The position numbers and the translations under genes are program-made. DNA of 15,745 nt from Bacteroidales bacterium UBA2716 (lineage in GTDB: Bacteria; Bacteroidota; Bacteroidia; Bacteroidales; UBA932). The notes beneath the pieces were generated by a model. It searched no databases. It saw only the letters and a program-made list of their open reading frames with translations, and was not told the DNA's origin. The first letter of the stretch is position 1. Each line of letters starts with the position of its first letter. This document shows, piece by piece, positions 1-6,899 of this stretch. The stretch is from NCBI GenBank assembly GCA_002354005.1, contig DEKS01000073.1, positions 1-15,745 on the forward strand, given 5' to 3'.

Positions 1-1298
1 TGGATGCCAAGTACGCCTTCATCCAGGGCGCCCTGGCGGAGACCTATGAGAAATACCAGGCAGAACGCCCGCGGCGTACCCTTACGGACCGCATCGACGC
101 CATCGTCACCAACCAATGGGCTGCCTTCCCCATCTTTGTGCTGCTGCTGTGGTTCATTTTCTGGGCCACCTTCACCATCGGCCAATATCCCATGGACTGG
201 ATCGATGCCGGCGTGGCATGGCTGGGTGAAAAAATAGGCGGCCTCATGCGCGAAGGCTGGGTGAAGGACCTGGTGGTGGACGGCGTCATTGCCGGCGTGG
301 GCAGCGTGCTGGTGTTCCTGCCCAACATCATGATTTTGTACTTCTTCATCTCCATCATGGAGGACAGCGGCTACATGGCCCGCGCGGCGTTTATTGTGGA
401 TAAACTCATGCACCGGATCGGCCTGCATGGAAAAAGTTTCATTCCCATGGTGATGGGTTTCGGCTGCAATGTGCCGGCCATCATGGCCACGCGCAGCATC
501 GAGAGCCGCAAGAGCCGGCTGGTCACCATCGCCATCATCCCGTTCATGTCCTGCGCCGGCCGCCTGCCCATCTTCGTGCTCTTTGCGGGGGCGTTTTTCC
601 CGTCGTCTCCCGCCACGGCCCTGCTGGGCATTTACCTGCTGGGCATCGTCCTGGCCATCCTGAGCGCCCTGGTCCTGAGCAAATTTGTCAAGGACGATGA
701 CCTCCCATTCGTGATGGAGCTCCCACCCTACCGCATCCCCACCGGCAAGGCCATCTGGCGCCACACCTGGGAAAAAGGCAAGCAGTATCTGGAAAAAATG
801 GCCACCACCATCCTCATTTTCTCCGTGGCCATCTGGTTCCTGGGGTATTTCCCGCGGCACGCGGACGCCACCACGGCCTACCAGCAGGAGCACTCCTACA
901 TTGGCATGCTGGGCAAGACGATAGAGCCGATAAATGAGCCGCTGGGCTTCAACTGGAAAATGGACGTGGGCCTGCTCGCCGGCGTTGGCGCCAAAGAACT
1001 GGTAATCAGCACCATGGGCGTCATGTATGCCCAGGACGGCGAGGCCTATGAAGGCGTGGGCGAGGAGGACGATACCGCCTTGCAGGCCGCCCTGAAGGCA
1101 TCCGTGCCCACCGCGGCGGCCCTGGCGTTCATGGTGTTTGTGCTGCTGTACTTCCCCTGCATCGCCACCTTTGTGGCCACCAAAAACGAACTCGGGAAAT
1201 GGCGCTGGGCCATTCTCCTGGCTTGCTATACCATTCTTGTCGCCTGGCTTTGCGCCTTCGCGGCCTACCGGATCGGCCTGGTCATCTGGCCGGTTTAG
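1..1298 (+). CDS. feoB: Ferrous iron transporter FeoB, C-terminal membrane part (5' end outside window)
   Basis: FeoB imports Fe2+ across the inner membrane. The first full codon is at position 3 and the reading frame is open from the left edge, giving 431 residues; the N-terminal GTPase domain lies outside the window. What is visible is the membrane domain: a basic cytoplasmic stretch (ERPRRTLTDRIDAIV), then hydrophobic helices, and the Gate motifs typical of FeoB, including GFGCNVPAIMATR, FMSCAGRLPIFVLFAGAFF, AGVGAKELVISTMGVMY and the C-terminal LLYFPCIATFVATKNELG. The Cys in GCNVPA and in SCAGRLP are the conserved membrane cysteines of the family. The stop TAG (1296-1298) lies inside the 3' end of the converging sdaA gene. 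No Rho-independent terminator is visible behind it, so the transcript probably runs into antisense of sdaA. Identification is secure; the gene is incomplete only because of the window edge. Confidence 0.96.
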   Translation, partial: DAKYAFIQGALAETYEKYQAERPRRTLTDRIDAIVTNQWAAFPIFVLLLWFIFWATFTIGQYPMDWIDAGVAWLGEKIGGLMREGWVKDLVVDGVIAGVGSVLVFLPNIMILYFFISIMEDSGYMARAAFIVDKLMHRIGLHGKSFIPMVMGFGCNVPAIMATRSIESRKSRLVTIAIIPFMSCAGRLPIFVLFAGAFFPSSPATALLGIYLLGIVLAILSALVLSKFVKDDDLPFVMELPPYRIPTGKAIWRHTWEKGKQYLEKMATTILIFSVAIWFLGYFPRHADATTAYQQEHSYIGMLGKTIEPINEPLGFNWKMDVGLLAGVGAKELVISTMGVMYAQDGEAYEGVGEEDDTALQAALKASVPTAAALAFMVFVLLYFPCIATFVATKNELGKWRWAILLACYTILVAWLCAFAAYRIGLVIWPV

Positions 1299-2539
1299 TC
1301 CTCCTGAAACTCCAGGCCGGTGGGGATGACGTTGTTGTTGCGGTACTGCATGGCCAGACCGCCGGCGGAGGTTTCCTTGTAAAGGGAAGGCAGGTCCTTG
1401 CCGGTTTGCTTCATCACTTCCACCACGTGGTCGAAGGAGATGCGGTGGCGGCCGTCGGAGAAGGTGGAGTAGATGTTGGCATCCAGGGCGCGGGTGGCGG
1501 CAAAGGCGTTGCGCTCGATGCAGGGAATTTGCACCAGGCCGCATACCGGGTCACAAGTCATGCCCAGGTGGTGCTCCAGGCCCATCTCCGCCGCATATTC
1601 AATCTGGAACGGACTGCCGCCAAAGAGCTGGCAGGCAGCGCCCGACGCCATGGCGCAGGCCACGCCTACCTCTCCCTGGCACCCCACCTCCGCACCGGAA
1701 ATAGAGGCATTGTGCTTGACCACATTGCCGATCAGGCCTGCCGTAGCCAGGGCGTGCAGGACACGCTCGTCGCTGAAGTTGTGCCCGCGCGCCACATGGT
1801 ACAAGACCCCGGGCAGCACGCCGCAGGAGCCGCAGGTGGGCGCCGTGACAATGCGGCCACCGGAAGCGTTTTCCTCGCTGGCGGCCAGCGCATAGGCGAA
1901 CACCAGGCCGCGGGAACGCAGGCTGGGCTGATAGCCCATGGCTTTCACATGGTACAAGGCCGCTTTGCGGGGCAGGTTCAGCGGGCCGGGCAGGCGCCCT
2001 TCCGCGTTGAGACCGTTCTCCACGCAGGCTTTCATGGCCTCCCAAACCTCCTGCAGGTAGGTCCAGATTTCCGGCCCTTCCATAAGGTCCACATATTCCC
2101 ACATGCTCCGGCCGTGCTCGTCGCACCAGGCGATAATCTCCGTGAGGGTATTCATGTCGTACACCTCTCCGGAGCGGGTCATTTCCTTGCCGGGCCCTTC
2201 CGACAGCGCACCGCCGCCAATGGAATAAACGGTCCAGTCTTCCTGCAGGGTGTCATCGGCCCCGAAAGCCTTGAACTGCATGGCGTTGGAATGGTATTCC
2301 AGGAAGGTGTGCGGGCGCCAGTGCACTTTGACAGGCGCAATGTGCTCCAGGGCATCCAGGATGGCGACATCCGTCATGTGACCTTTGCCGGTAGCGGCCA
2401 GCGAGCCGTACAGCGTTACGTCAAACCGGGCGGCATCGGCATGCCGCGAGGCAAAGAGGGTGGCAGCAGTGTAAGGGCCCATCGTATGAGATGACGACGG
2501 GCCCCTACCGATTTTGTAAAGTTCTCTGAGTGAGTACAA
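1295..2539 (-). CDS. sdaA: L-serine ammonia-lyase (L-serine dehydratase), iron-sulfur dependent, single chain
   Basis: Converts L-serine to pyruvate and ammonia with a 4Fe-4S cluster. The 414-residue protein carries the alpha and beta parts in one chain: the N-terminal beta-type part starts with ELYKIGRGPSSSHTMGP, and the C-terminal catalytic part holds TAPTCGSCGVLPGV, GAEVGCQGEVGVACAMASG and CDPVCGLVQIPCIERNA. Cys287, Cys329 and Cys340 have the same 42- and 11-residue spacing as the three cluster ligands of the Legionella enzyme. There is no cysteine after 340, although type-2 enzymes such as the Legionella one end in a Cys that reaches into the active site. The first codon is TTG (2537-2539): the frame upstream closes at a TGA and has no ATG or GTG in between, and the family start motif follows directly. 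It starts 4 bases after the mdh stop, so the two genes very likely share an mRNA. Its stop overlaps that of feoB by 4 bases. Confidence 0.95.
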   Translation of the reverse strand: MYSLRELYKIGRGPSSSHTMGPYTAATLFASRHADAARFDVTLYGSLAATGKGHMTDVAILDALEHIAPVKVHWRPHTFLEYHSNAMQFKAFGADDTLQEDWTVYSIGGGALSEGPGKEMTRSGEVYDMNTLTEIIAWCDEHGRSMWEYVDLMEGPEIWTYLQEVWEAMKACVENGLNAEGRLPGPLNLPRKAALYHVKAMGYQPSLRSRGLVFAYALAASEENASGGRIVTAPTCGSCGVLPGVLYHVARGHNFSDERVLHALATAGLIGNVVKHNASISGAEVGCQGEVGVACAMASGAACQLFGGSPFQIEYAAEMGLEHHLGMTCDPVCGLVQIPCIERNAFAATRALDANIYSTFSDGRHRISFDHVVEVMKQTGKDLPSLYKETSAGGLAMQYRNNNVIPTGLEFQED

Positions 2540-2543
2540 AGCC

Positions 2544-3530
2544 TTACAGGTTGGCGTTCATGGAGTTCCAGTCCTTGGTAGCGGGAACGATACCCAGGGA
2601 GATAATCTCGTCGCGCATCTTTACCAGGTGCTCGTAGGAGGCGTCCAATGCGGCCATTTCCTCTGCGGTACCCTTAGGAGCGGTGAAGTGGCAACCGGTG
2701 GCGTCGATGGTGGTGGGCATGGCCATCATCACGTTCTTATACTTGCCTTCGTTCACGTAAGTGCCGGCAGGCCAGGTGAATTTGTCACCGCCCATGGAGG
2801 CTTCGATCATCTTCACGGCCTGGTATGCGGGACTCTGGAAGGAGCTGCGGCCACGGAGCTTGATGATGTTGGAGCCACCCTGAATGGTATTGTGCTTGAT
2901 TTCGGCGAAGCGTTCTTCGCTAAGGCCCATCTCTGCGAGGGGCTTGCCGTCAATCTTCACCTGAGAGGCGAATACGGCCATGGCCTCACCGTGACCACCG
3001 TAGGTGTGAGCGCCGGTAACTTTGCACTGCTGTACGCCGAACTCCTGGGCCAGGGCTTCCTGCAGACGGGTGCTGTCCAGCGCGGCCAGCGAAGTGAGCT
3101 GGGACGGCTTGAGGCCGGAGTGGATGAGGGCGGTGAGGGCGGTTACATCCGCCGGGTTGAAGATAACCACCACGAACTTGGCATCCGGGCAGTACTTCTT
3201 GATGTTGTCGCCGAATTCGGCAGCAATCTGGCAGTTGCCTTTGAGGAGGTCTTCGCGGGTCATGCCCTCCTTACGGGGAGCGCCGCCGGCGGAAACGATG
3301 TACTTGGCACCCGTGAAAGCCTCTGCGGGGTCAATGGTGGCCGTGAGGTTGATGCCCTCGAAGGCGCAGTGATCCATCTCTGCCAGAACGCCCTTAAGGC
3401 CGGGCTCGAAGATATCGTACAGGCAGATGTTGGGGGTAAGACCGAGCATAGCGGCCGTCTGGGCCATGTTGGAGCCAATCATGCCGGCTGCGCCGACAAT
3501 GAGGAGCTTTTCGTCAGTAAGAAATTTCAT
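2544..3530 (-). CDS. mdh: Malate dehydrogenase (NAD-dependent)
   Basis: Interconverts malate and oxaloacetate in the cytoplasm; in anaerobic Bacteroidales this is normally a step of the reductive branch from oxaloacetate to fumarate and succinate. The 328-residue protein has an N-terminal Rossmann motif (GAAGMIGSNMAQ, residues about 13-24), the substrate loop APRKEGMTR with Arg86 and Arg92, LDSTR with Asp152 and Arg155, and GGHGEAM with the probable catalytic His180. The two loop arginines point to malate rather than lactate as substrate. I start at ATG 3528-3530 (MKFLTDEK), because family homology begins there. An in-frame extension to 3677 reads only through the promoter and a repeat (translating to the artefact HSERSEES). 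It is the first gene of a two-gene unit with sdaA, 4 bases apart. Confidence 0.95.
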   Translation of the reverse strand: MKFLTDEKLLIVGAAGMIGSNMAQTAAMLGLTPNICLYDIFEPGLKGVLAEMDHCAFEGINLTATIDPAEAFTGAKYIVSAGGAPRKEGMTREDLLKGNCQIAAEFGDNIKKYCPDAKFVVVIFNPADVTALTALIHSGLKPSQLTSLAALDSTRLQEALAQEFGVQQCKVTGAHTYGGHGEAMAVFASQVKIDGKPLAEMGLSEERFAEIKHNTIQGGSNIIKLRGRSSFQSPAYQAVKMIEASMGGDKFTWPAGTYVNEGKYKNVMMAMPTTIDATGCHFTAPKGTAEEMAALDASYEHLVKMRDEIISLGIVPATKDWNSMNANL

Positions 3531-3548
3531 GATATCGAATAATTTAAT

Positions 3549-3585
3549 AGATTCTTCGCTTCGCTCAGAATGACAAGTGTCATTC
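3549..3585. repeat. Dispersed palindromic repeat of the 'SERSEES' type in the mdh leader
   Basis: Positions 3549-3575 read as the familiar intergenic repeat that translates to HSERSEES on the minus strand. It is followed by AG and then by an inverted copy of its last 8 bases: GAATGACA (3568-3575) pairs perfectly with TGTCATTC (3578-3585). From general knowledge, this sequence is scattered between genes in many unrelated bacterial genomes and is not coding. Here it falls inside the predicted 5' leader of mdh, so the 8-bp hairpin would sit almost at the mRNA 5' end. The palindrome is certain; the family assignment rests on memory of the motif. Confidence 0.65.
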
Positions 3586-3592
3586 AGGAGTG

Positions 3593-3600
3593 CAAAGATA
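3593..3600 (-). promoter_or_regulatory. -7 promoter element of mdh-sdaA
   Basis: The minus strand reads TATCTTTGCAC, a full match to the Bacteroidota -7 box TAnnTTTG. Transcription would start near 3589, leaving a leader of about 59 nt that begins with the 3568-3585 hairpin. No TTTG is found 19-21 bases upstream, so the -33 half is weak or absent. Confidence 0.55.
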
Positions 3601-3618
3601 CGAAATTCCCCGGAAAGA

Positions 3619-3651
3619 TTTGTTGGAATTGCAAAAAATGCGTTATCTTTG
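3619..3651 (+). promoter_or_regulatory. Promoter reading toward the phosphopantetheinyl transferase gene
   Basis: A -33 box TTTG (3619-3622), a 21-base spacer and a -7 box TATCTTTG (3644-3651) followed by TACC fit the Bacteroidota housekeeping promoter. The start would be near 3655, giving a long leader of about 170 nt before the ATG at 3824. It is divergent from the mdh promoter; the two -7 boxes are 43 bases apart. Confidence 0.65.
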
Positions 3652-3675
3652 TACCGATATATTGTAACGATTAAC

Positions 3676-3756
3676 ATGGAGCCTCCCAGTCAGGTAAAAT
3701 CTAACCAAGTAACGGTCGTCGGTTCAGACGACCCTCTGTTGCGATTATACATTTGA
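3676..3756 (+). other. Possible 26-codon leader ORF upstream of the PPTase gene
   Basis: ATG at 3676, about 20 bases after the predicted transcription start, opens a 26-codon frame beginning MEPPSQVKSNQ and ending DDPLLRLYI. It closes at a TGA that is followed by more stop-like triplets (TGATAATAA). It lies wholly inside the leader of the PPTase transcript and covers the hairpin at 3714-3733. I recognise no family and there is no ribosome-binding evidence; an open frame this short is easily due to chance. It is listed because its position after a good promoter and before a hairpin is what a leader peptide would show. Confidence 0.2.
3714..3733 (+). promoter_or_regulatory. Hairpin in the PPTase leader
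   Basis: GGTCGTC (3714-3720) and GACGACC (3727-3733) are a perfect 7-bp inverted repeat around a 6-base loop. AAC before and GTT after (past four unpaired bases) could lengthen it. No T-run follows, so it is not a terminator by itself. A second TAnnTTTG-like box (TACATTTG, 3748-3755) follows shortly after, without a -33 box. Confidence 0.45.
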
Positions 3757-3760
3757 TAAT

Positions 3761-3798
3761 AAAAGGGAACCGGTGCCCGCGGGCATCCGGCGGCTTTT
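3761..3798 (+). promoter_or_regulatory. GC-rich palindrome, possible attenuator before the PPTase gene
   Basis: TGCCCGCGGGCA (3774-3785) is a perfect 12-bp palindrome, framed by CCGG on both sides (3770-3773 and 3787-3790, one extra T). It lies between AAAA (3761-3764) and TTTT (3795-3798). In the PPTase mRNA this would fold about 26 bases before the start codon and could act as a weak intrinsic terminator or attenuator. The T-run is short, so the function is uncertain. Confidence 0.35.
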
Positions 3799-3823
3799 GT
3801 GTTGTCGTTCGAAACCACCTTAT

Positions 3824-4462
3824 ATGGGCCTGTATTTAAAGAAGAAACTCGAGAACGAAGCCACCATCGGCGTGTGGCAAATCACCGAATCGGAGGAGGC
3901 GCTGGTCAAGCTGGCCGCCACCCCCACGGACGAGATGGAAGAAATCTCGTTCATCCGCAGCGAATCCCTGCGCAAACAGCGGCTGGCCGTGCGCGCCCTC
4001 CTGAACACCCTCTTTGACGAGAAGGTGTACCTGAGCCACCACGACAACGGCAAACCCTACCTGGAGAACAACCCGGTAAACATTTCCATCACCCATACAG
4101 ACAAATACGTGGCGGTTATCCTGCACGATGAAGAAGACTGCGGCATAGACGTAGAGTCCCTGGACCGGGACTTTTCCGCCGTGGAAAAGAAGGCCCTGAG
4201 CGAGGAAGAGATTGACGATCTGGAGGACGATAAACGCAACGAGCAGCTGGCCATCTACTGGTGCGCCAAAGAGGCCATCTTCAAACTCTTGAGCCGCTAC
4301 AACGTGGACTTCGCGGAGCAAATCGAGATTGAGCGTTTCCGCCCCCGCGGAGAGGGTGAGCTGGAGGCCACCTTTGTGGACAAGGACGGCGACGAAGAAG
4401 AGTTCGACCTGGAGTACATGACCTTCGACCGGCACGTGCTGGTGTGGGTGGTAGGAGACTAG
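3824..4462 (+). CDS. 4'-phosphopantetheinyl transferase superfamily protein (Sfp-type)
   Basis: Enzymes of this family move the phosphopantetheine arm of CoA onto a serine of acyl or peptidyl carrier proteins. The 212-residue protein shows the Sfp signatures: SITHT with His92, CGIDVE with Asp109 and Glu111 (Mg2+ ligands), and YWCAKEAIFKL (residues 145-155) with Lys149 and Glu150. I start at ATG 3824-3826 (MGLYLKKK), where the protein-like sequence begins. An in-frame GTG at 3773 would add 17 residues encoded by the GC palindrome and looks wrong. It stands alone, with its own promoter and a probable terminator. With no biosynthetic cluster beside it, the likely substrate is the fatty-acid acyl carrier protein, but that is inference. 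The C-terminus is acidic (DKDGDEEEFD). Confidence 0.9.
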   Translation: MGLYLKKKLENEATIGVWQITESEEALVKLAATPTDEMEEISFIRSESLRKQRLAVRALLNTLFDEKVYLSHHDNGKPYLENNPVNISITHTDKYVAVILHDEEDCGIDVESLDRDFSAVEKKALSEEEIDDLEDDKRNEQLAIYWCAKEAIFKLLSRYNVDFAEQIEIERFRPRGEGELEATFVDKDGDEEEFDLEYMTFDRHVLVWVVGD

Positions 4463-4500
4463 TTTGTCCGCTGTTGAAAACTTTCCCGGAAAGAAACAAA

Positions 4501-4524
4501 ATAGTTCTACTTTAGAACTTTTAT
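4501..4524 (+). terminator. Probable terminator after the PPTase gene
   Basis: AGTTCTA (4503-4509) pairs with TAGAACT (4513-4519) around a 3-base loop and is followed by TTTATAAAT. It lies 40 bases past the PPTase stop. The stem is AT-rich, so the terminator would be modest. A smaller inverted repeat, CTTTCC-C-GGAAAG, precedes it at about 4482-4494. Confidence 0.5.
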
Positions 4525-4531
4525 AAATTAG

Positions 4532-4583
4532 ATAGTAGCGCATCTGCTTGTTAATCAGTATATTAACATGCGGATGCGTCTAT
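4532..4583. other. Long imperfect hairpin between the PPTase gene and nrdD
   Basis: From the centre outward: TGTTAAT (4549-4555) pairs with ATTAACA (4562-4568) around loop CAGTAT, then a T-T mismatch, then CGCATCTGC (4539-4547) pairs with GCGGATGCG (4570-4578) with one G-U. A further ATAG/CTAT pair closes it at 4532-4535 and 4580-4583. TTGTTAAT recurs directly at 4583-4590, so the right arm ATTAACA could pair either way. The element lies upstream of the predicted nrdD promoter. It could be an operator with three half-sites or a small structured RNA; no known RNA family was recognised. Confidence 0.5.
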
Positions 4584-4590
4584 TGTTAAT

Positions 4591-4610
4591 AACTTTTTTC
4601 GGAAAAAGTT
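4591..4610. other. Perfect inverted repeat overlapping the nrdD -33 region
   Basis: AACTTTTT (4591-4598) and AAAAAGTT (4603-4610) are exact inverted copies around TCGG. The right arm touches the -33 position of the nrdD promoter, which makes an operator possible. Alternatively it is a terminator-like fold for transcripts arriving from upstream, which would help insulate nrdD. Confidence 0.4.
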
Positions 4611-4641
4611 TTCATAAGTCAAAACTAATTATTTAACTTTG
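4609..4641 (+). promoter_or_regulatory. Promoter of nrdD
   Basis: The -7 box TAACTTTG (4634-4641) matches TAnnTTTG exactly. TTTT (4609-4612), 21 bases upstream, is a near match to the -33 TTTG. The start would be near 4645, giving a leader of about 47 nt. That leader contains a GC-rich hairpin: GCCGG (4648-4652) with CCGGC (4659-4663) around AATCCG. Confidence 0.6.
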
Positions 4642-4691
4642 TCTTCAGCCGGAATCCGCCGGCGGCTTAAACCGAATAAAATAGAAGCCTT

Positions 4692-6899
4692 ATGGTAAAA
4701 CGTGTACTCAAACGCGACGGGCGTCGTGTCGACTTTAATAACCAGAAAATTGTAGCGGCCATCCTCAAAGCGATGGACGTAACGGAAAGCGGTGAAGACA
4801 TTGTACTGGCCGCTCAAATCGCCAAAGCCATCTCCGAACTGGACAAAGAGGAGATGACCGTGGAAGAAATCCAGGACGTGGTGGAAAACCACCTCATGAA
4901 CAGCCCCCGCCAGGAGGTGGCCAAGGAGTATATCCGCTACCGCAACAAGCGGAATATCGCCCGCAAGGCCAAGAGCAACGAAATCTTCGAGACCATCATC
5001 CAGGCCCAGGCCAACGATATCACCCGCGAGAACGCCAACATGAACGCAGACACCCCTGCGGGCATGATGATGAAGTTCGCCTCGGAGGCCACCAAGAGCT
5101 ATGTGGACGAGTGCCTGCTGAGCGACCCTGTCCGCGAGGCCGTGGCCGGCAACTACATCCACATCCACGACAAAGACTATTATCCCACCAAGAGCCTCAC
5201 CTGCATCCAGCATCCGCTGGATCTTATCCTGGAGCATGGTTTGCGCGCCGGCCATGGGGAATCCCGTCCCGCCAAGCGCATCGAGACCGCCAGCGTGCTG
5301 GCCTGCATCTCCATGGAAACCGTGCAGAACGAGATGCACGGCGGTCAGGCCATTCCCGCCTTCGACTTCTATCTGGCCCCCTACGTGCACAAGACCTTCG
5401 AGGAAGAAGTGGACAAAGTGAGCGACATGGAGAACGCAGACTACAGCGCTCTCAAAACCGCCCACATCGACGACTATCTTAAGCGTGACCTCACCGGTCT
5501 GCAGGGTAAGGACCGTGCTTTCCAGCACGCCATCAACCAGACCGTAGGTCGTGTGCACCAGGCCATGGAAGCGTTCGTACACAACATGAACACCATCCAC
5601 AGCCGCGGCGGCAACCAGGTGGTTTTCTCCTCCATCAACTATGGTACGGACACATCGGCGGAGGGCCGATGCATCATCCGTGAAATCCTGAACACCACCT
5701 ATGAGGGTGTGGGCAACGGTTCCACCGCCATCTTCCCCATCCAAATCTGGAAAAAGAAGAAGGGCGTGAGCTACCTCCCGGAAGACCCGAACTATGACCT
5801 GTACAAGTTCGCCTGCAAGGTGAGCGCCCGCCGCTTCTTCCCCAACTTCCTCAATCTGGACGCCACCTACAACCAGGATCCGGAGTGGAAGGCGGACGAC
5901 CCCAAGCGCTACATCCACGAAGTTGCCACCATGGGCTGCCGCACCCGCGTGTACGACAACCGCTTCGGCCCCAAGACCTCTATCGGCCGCGGCAACCTGA
6001 GCTTCACCACCATTAATATTGTGAAACTGGCCATCGAGTGCATGGGCATCAAGGACAAGGAGCAGCGCATCGGCAAGTTCTTCGAGCGCCTGGACTGGGC
6101 CCTGGAGATTAGCGCCCGCCAGCTGGACGAACGCTTCCAGTTCCAGAAGACCGCCCTCAAAAAGCAGTTCCCGCTGCTGATGAACGGCCTGTGGCTGGGC
6201 AGCGGCAAGCTGGACCCCAACGACACCATCGAGAGCGTCATCAACCAGGGTACGCTGGCCATTGGCTTCATCGGCCTGGCCGAATGCCTGATCGCCCTTG
6301 TAGGCAAACACCACGGTGAAAGCGAAGAAGCCCAGGAACTGGGTCTGCGGATTGTCGCCTTCATGAAGGACAAGATCAACGGCTTCAGCGAGAAGTACCA
6401 GCACAACTACTCCTGCTTCGCCACGCCCGCAGAAGGCCTGGCCGGCAAGTTCACCAAGCGCGACAAGAAGACCTTCGGTATCCTGCCCGGCATCACGGAC
6501 AAGGACTACTACACCAACTCCAGCCACGTGCCGGTGTACTACCACTGCACGCCGGAGCACAAGGCCAAGATTGAAGGCCCGTACCACCAGTACGAGGGCG
6601 CCGGCCACATCTTCTACGTGGAAATTGACGGCGACGCCACCCACAACCCGGAGGCCATCATGCGCATCGTAGACCTCATGGACAAGTACAACATTGGCTA
6701 CGGCTCCGTGAACCACAACCGCAACCGCTGCCTGGACTGCGGCTACGAGAACTCTCAGGAAGGCCTCACCGAGTGCCCGCACTGCCATGGCCACCACATT
6801 GACACCCTGCAGCGCATCACCGGTTACCTGGTGGGCACCACGGACCGCTGGAACGCCGGCAAGCTGGCAGAGCTCCACGACCGTGTGGTACACAAATAG
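4692..6899 (+). CDS. nrdD: Anaerobic ribonucleoside-triphosphate reductase, class III
   Basis: Reduces ribonucleoside triphosphates to dNTPs without oxygen, using a glycyl radical. The 735-residue protein begins with an ATP-cone (about residues 1-95, VKRVLKRDGRRVDFNNQKI), the allosteric activity site. The catalytic barrel follows: Cys205 in LACISMETVQNEMHGGQA and Cys416 in TMGCRTRVYDN are 211 residues apart, as are the two active-site cysteines of phage T4 NrdD. The C-terminus has a zinc site of two CxxC pairs (Cys680, 683, 695, 698) and the glycyl-radical loop RITGYLVGTTDRWNAG with Gly711. All key residues are present. The gene for its activase, nrdG, follows after 143 bases, but a strong hairpin lies between them. 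The start ATG is supported by the ATP-cone homology beginning at residue 2. Confidence 0.97.
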   Translation: MVKRVLKRDGRRVDFNNQKIVAAILKAMDVTESGEDIVLAAQIAKAISELDKEEMTVEEIQDVVENHLMNSPRQEVAKEYIRYRNKRNIARKAKSNEIFETIIQAQANDITRENANMNADTPAGMMMKFASEATKSYVDECLLSDPVREAVAGNYIHIHDKDYYPTKSLTCIQHPLDLILEHGLRAGHGESRPAKRIETASVLACISMETVQNEMHGGQAIPAFDFYLAPYVHKTFEEEVDKVSDMENADYSALKTAHIDDYLKRDLTGLQGKDRAFQHAINQTVGRVHQAMEAFVHNMNTIHSRGGNQVVFSSINYGTDTSAEGRCIIREILNTTYEGVGNGSTAIFPIQIWKKKKGVSYLPEDPNYDLYKFACKVSARRFFPNFLNLDATYNQDPEWKADDPKRYIHEVATMGCRTRVYDNRFGPKTSIGRGNLSFTTINIVKLAIECMGIKDKEQRIGKFFERLDWALEISARQLDERFQFQKTALKKQFPLLMNGLWLGSGKLDPNDTIESVINQGTLAIGFIGLAECLIALVGKHHGESEEAQELGLRIVAFMKDKINGFSEKYQHNYSCFATPAEGLAGKFTKRDKKTFGILPGITDKDYYTNSSHVPVYYHCTPEHKAKIEGPYHQYEGAGHIFYVEIDGDATHNPEAIMRIVDLMDKYNIGYGSVNHNRNRCLDCGYENSQEGLTECPHCHGHHIDTLQRITGYLVGTTDRWNAGKLAELHDRVVHK

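Noticed and set aside
1199..2494. 431-codon open frame on the plus strand across sdaA and the end of feoB
   Set aside because: Shadow of sdaA codon bias; sdaA on the minus strand has all family motifs.
2506..2514. CTACCGATT, also found in the 13230-13241 inverted-repeat arm
   Set aside because: A 9-base match inside the sdaA coding sequence, with no partner arm; expected by chance at an appreciable rate.
3531..3677. 49-residue N-terminal extension of malate dehydrogenase
   Set aside because: It translates the promoter and a non-coding palindromic repeat; family homology begins at MKFLTDEK.
3748..3755. TACATTTG as a second promoter for the PPTase gene
   Set aside because: No TTTG at the proper distance upstream; the box at 3644-3651 is better supported.
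3773..3823. GTG start adding 17 residues to the phosphopantetheinyl transferase
   Set aside because: The extension is encoded by the GC palindrome and has no family resemblance; the ATG at 3824 fits.
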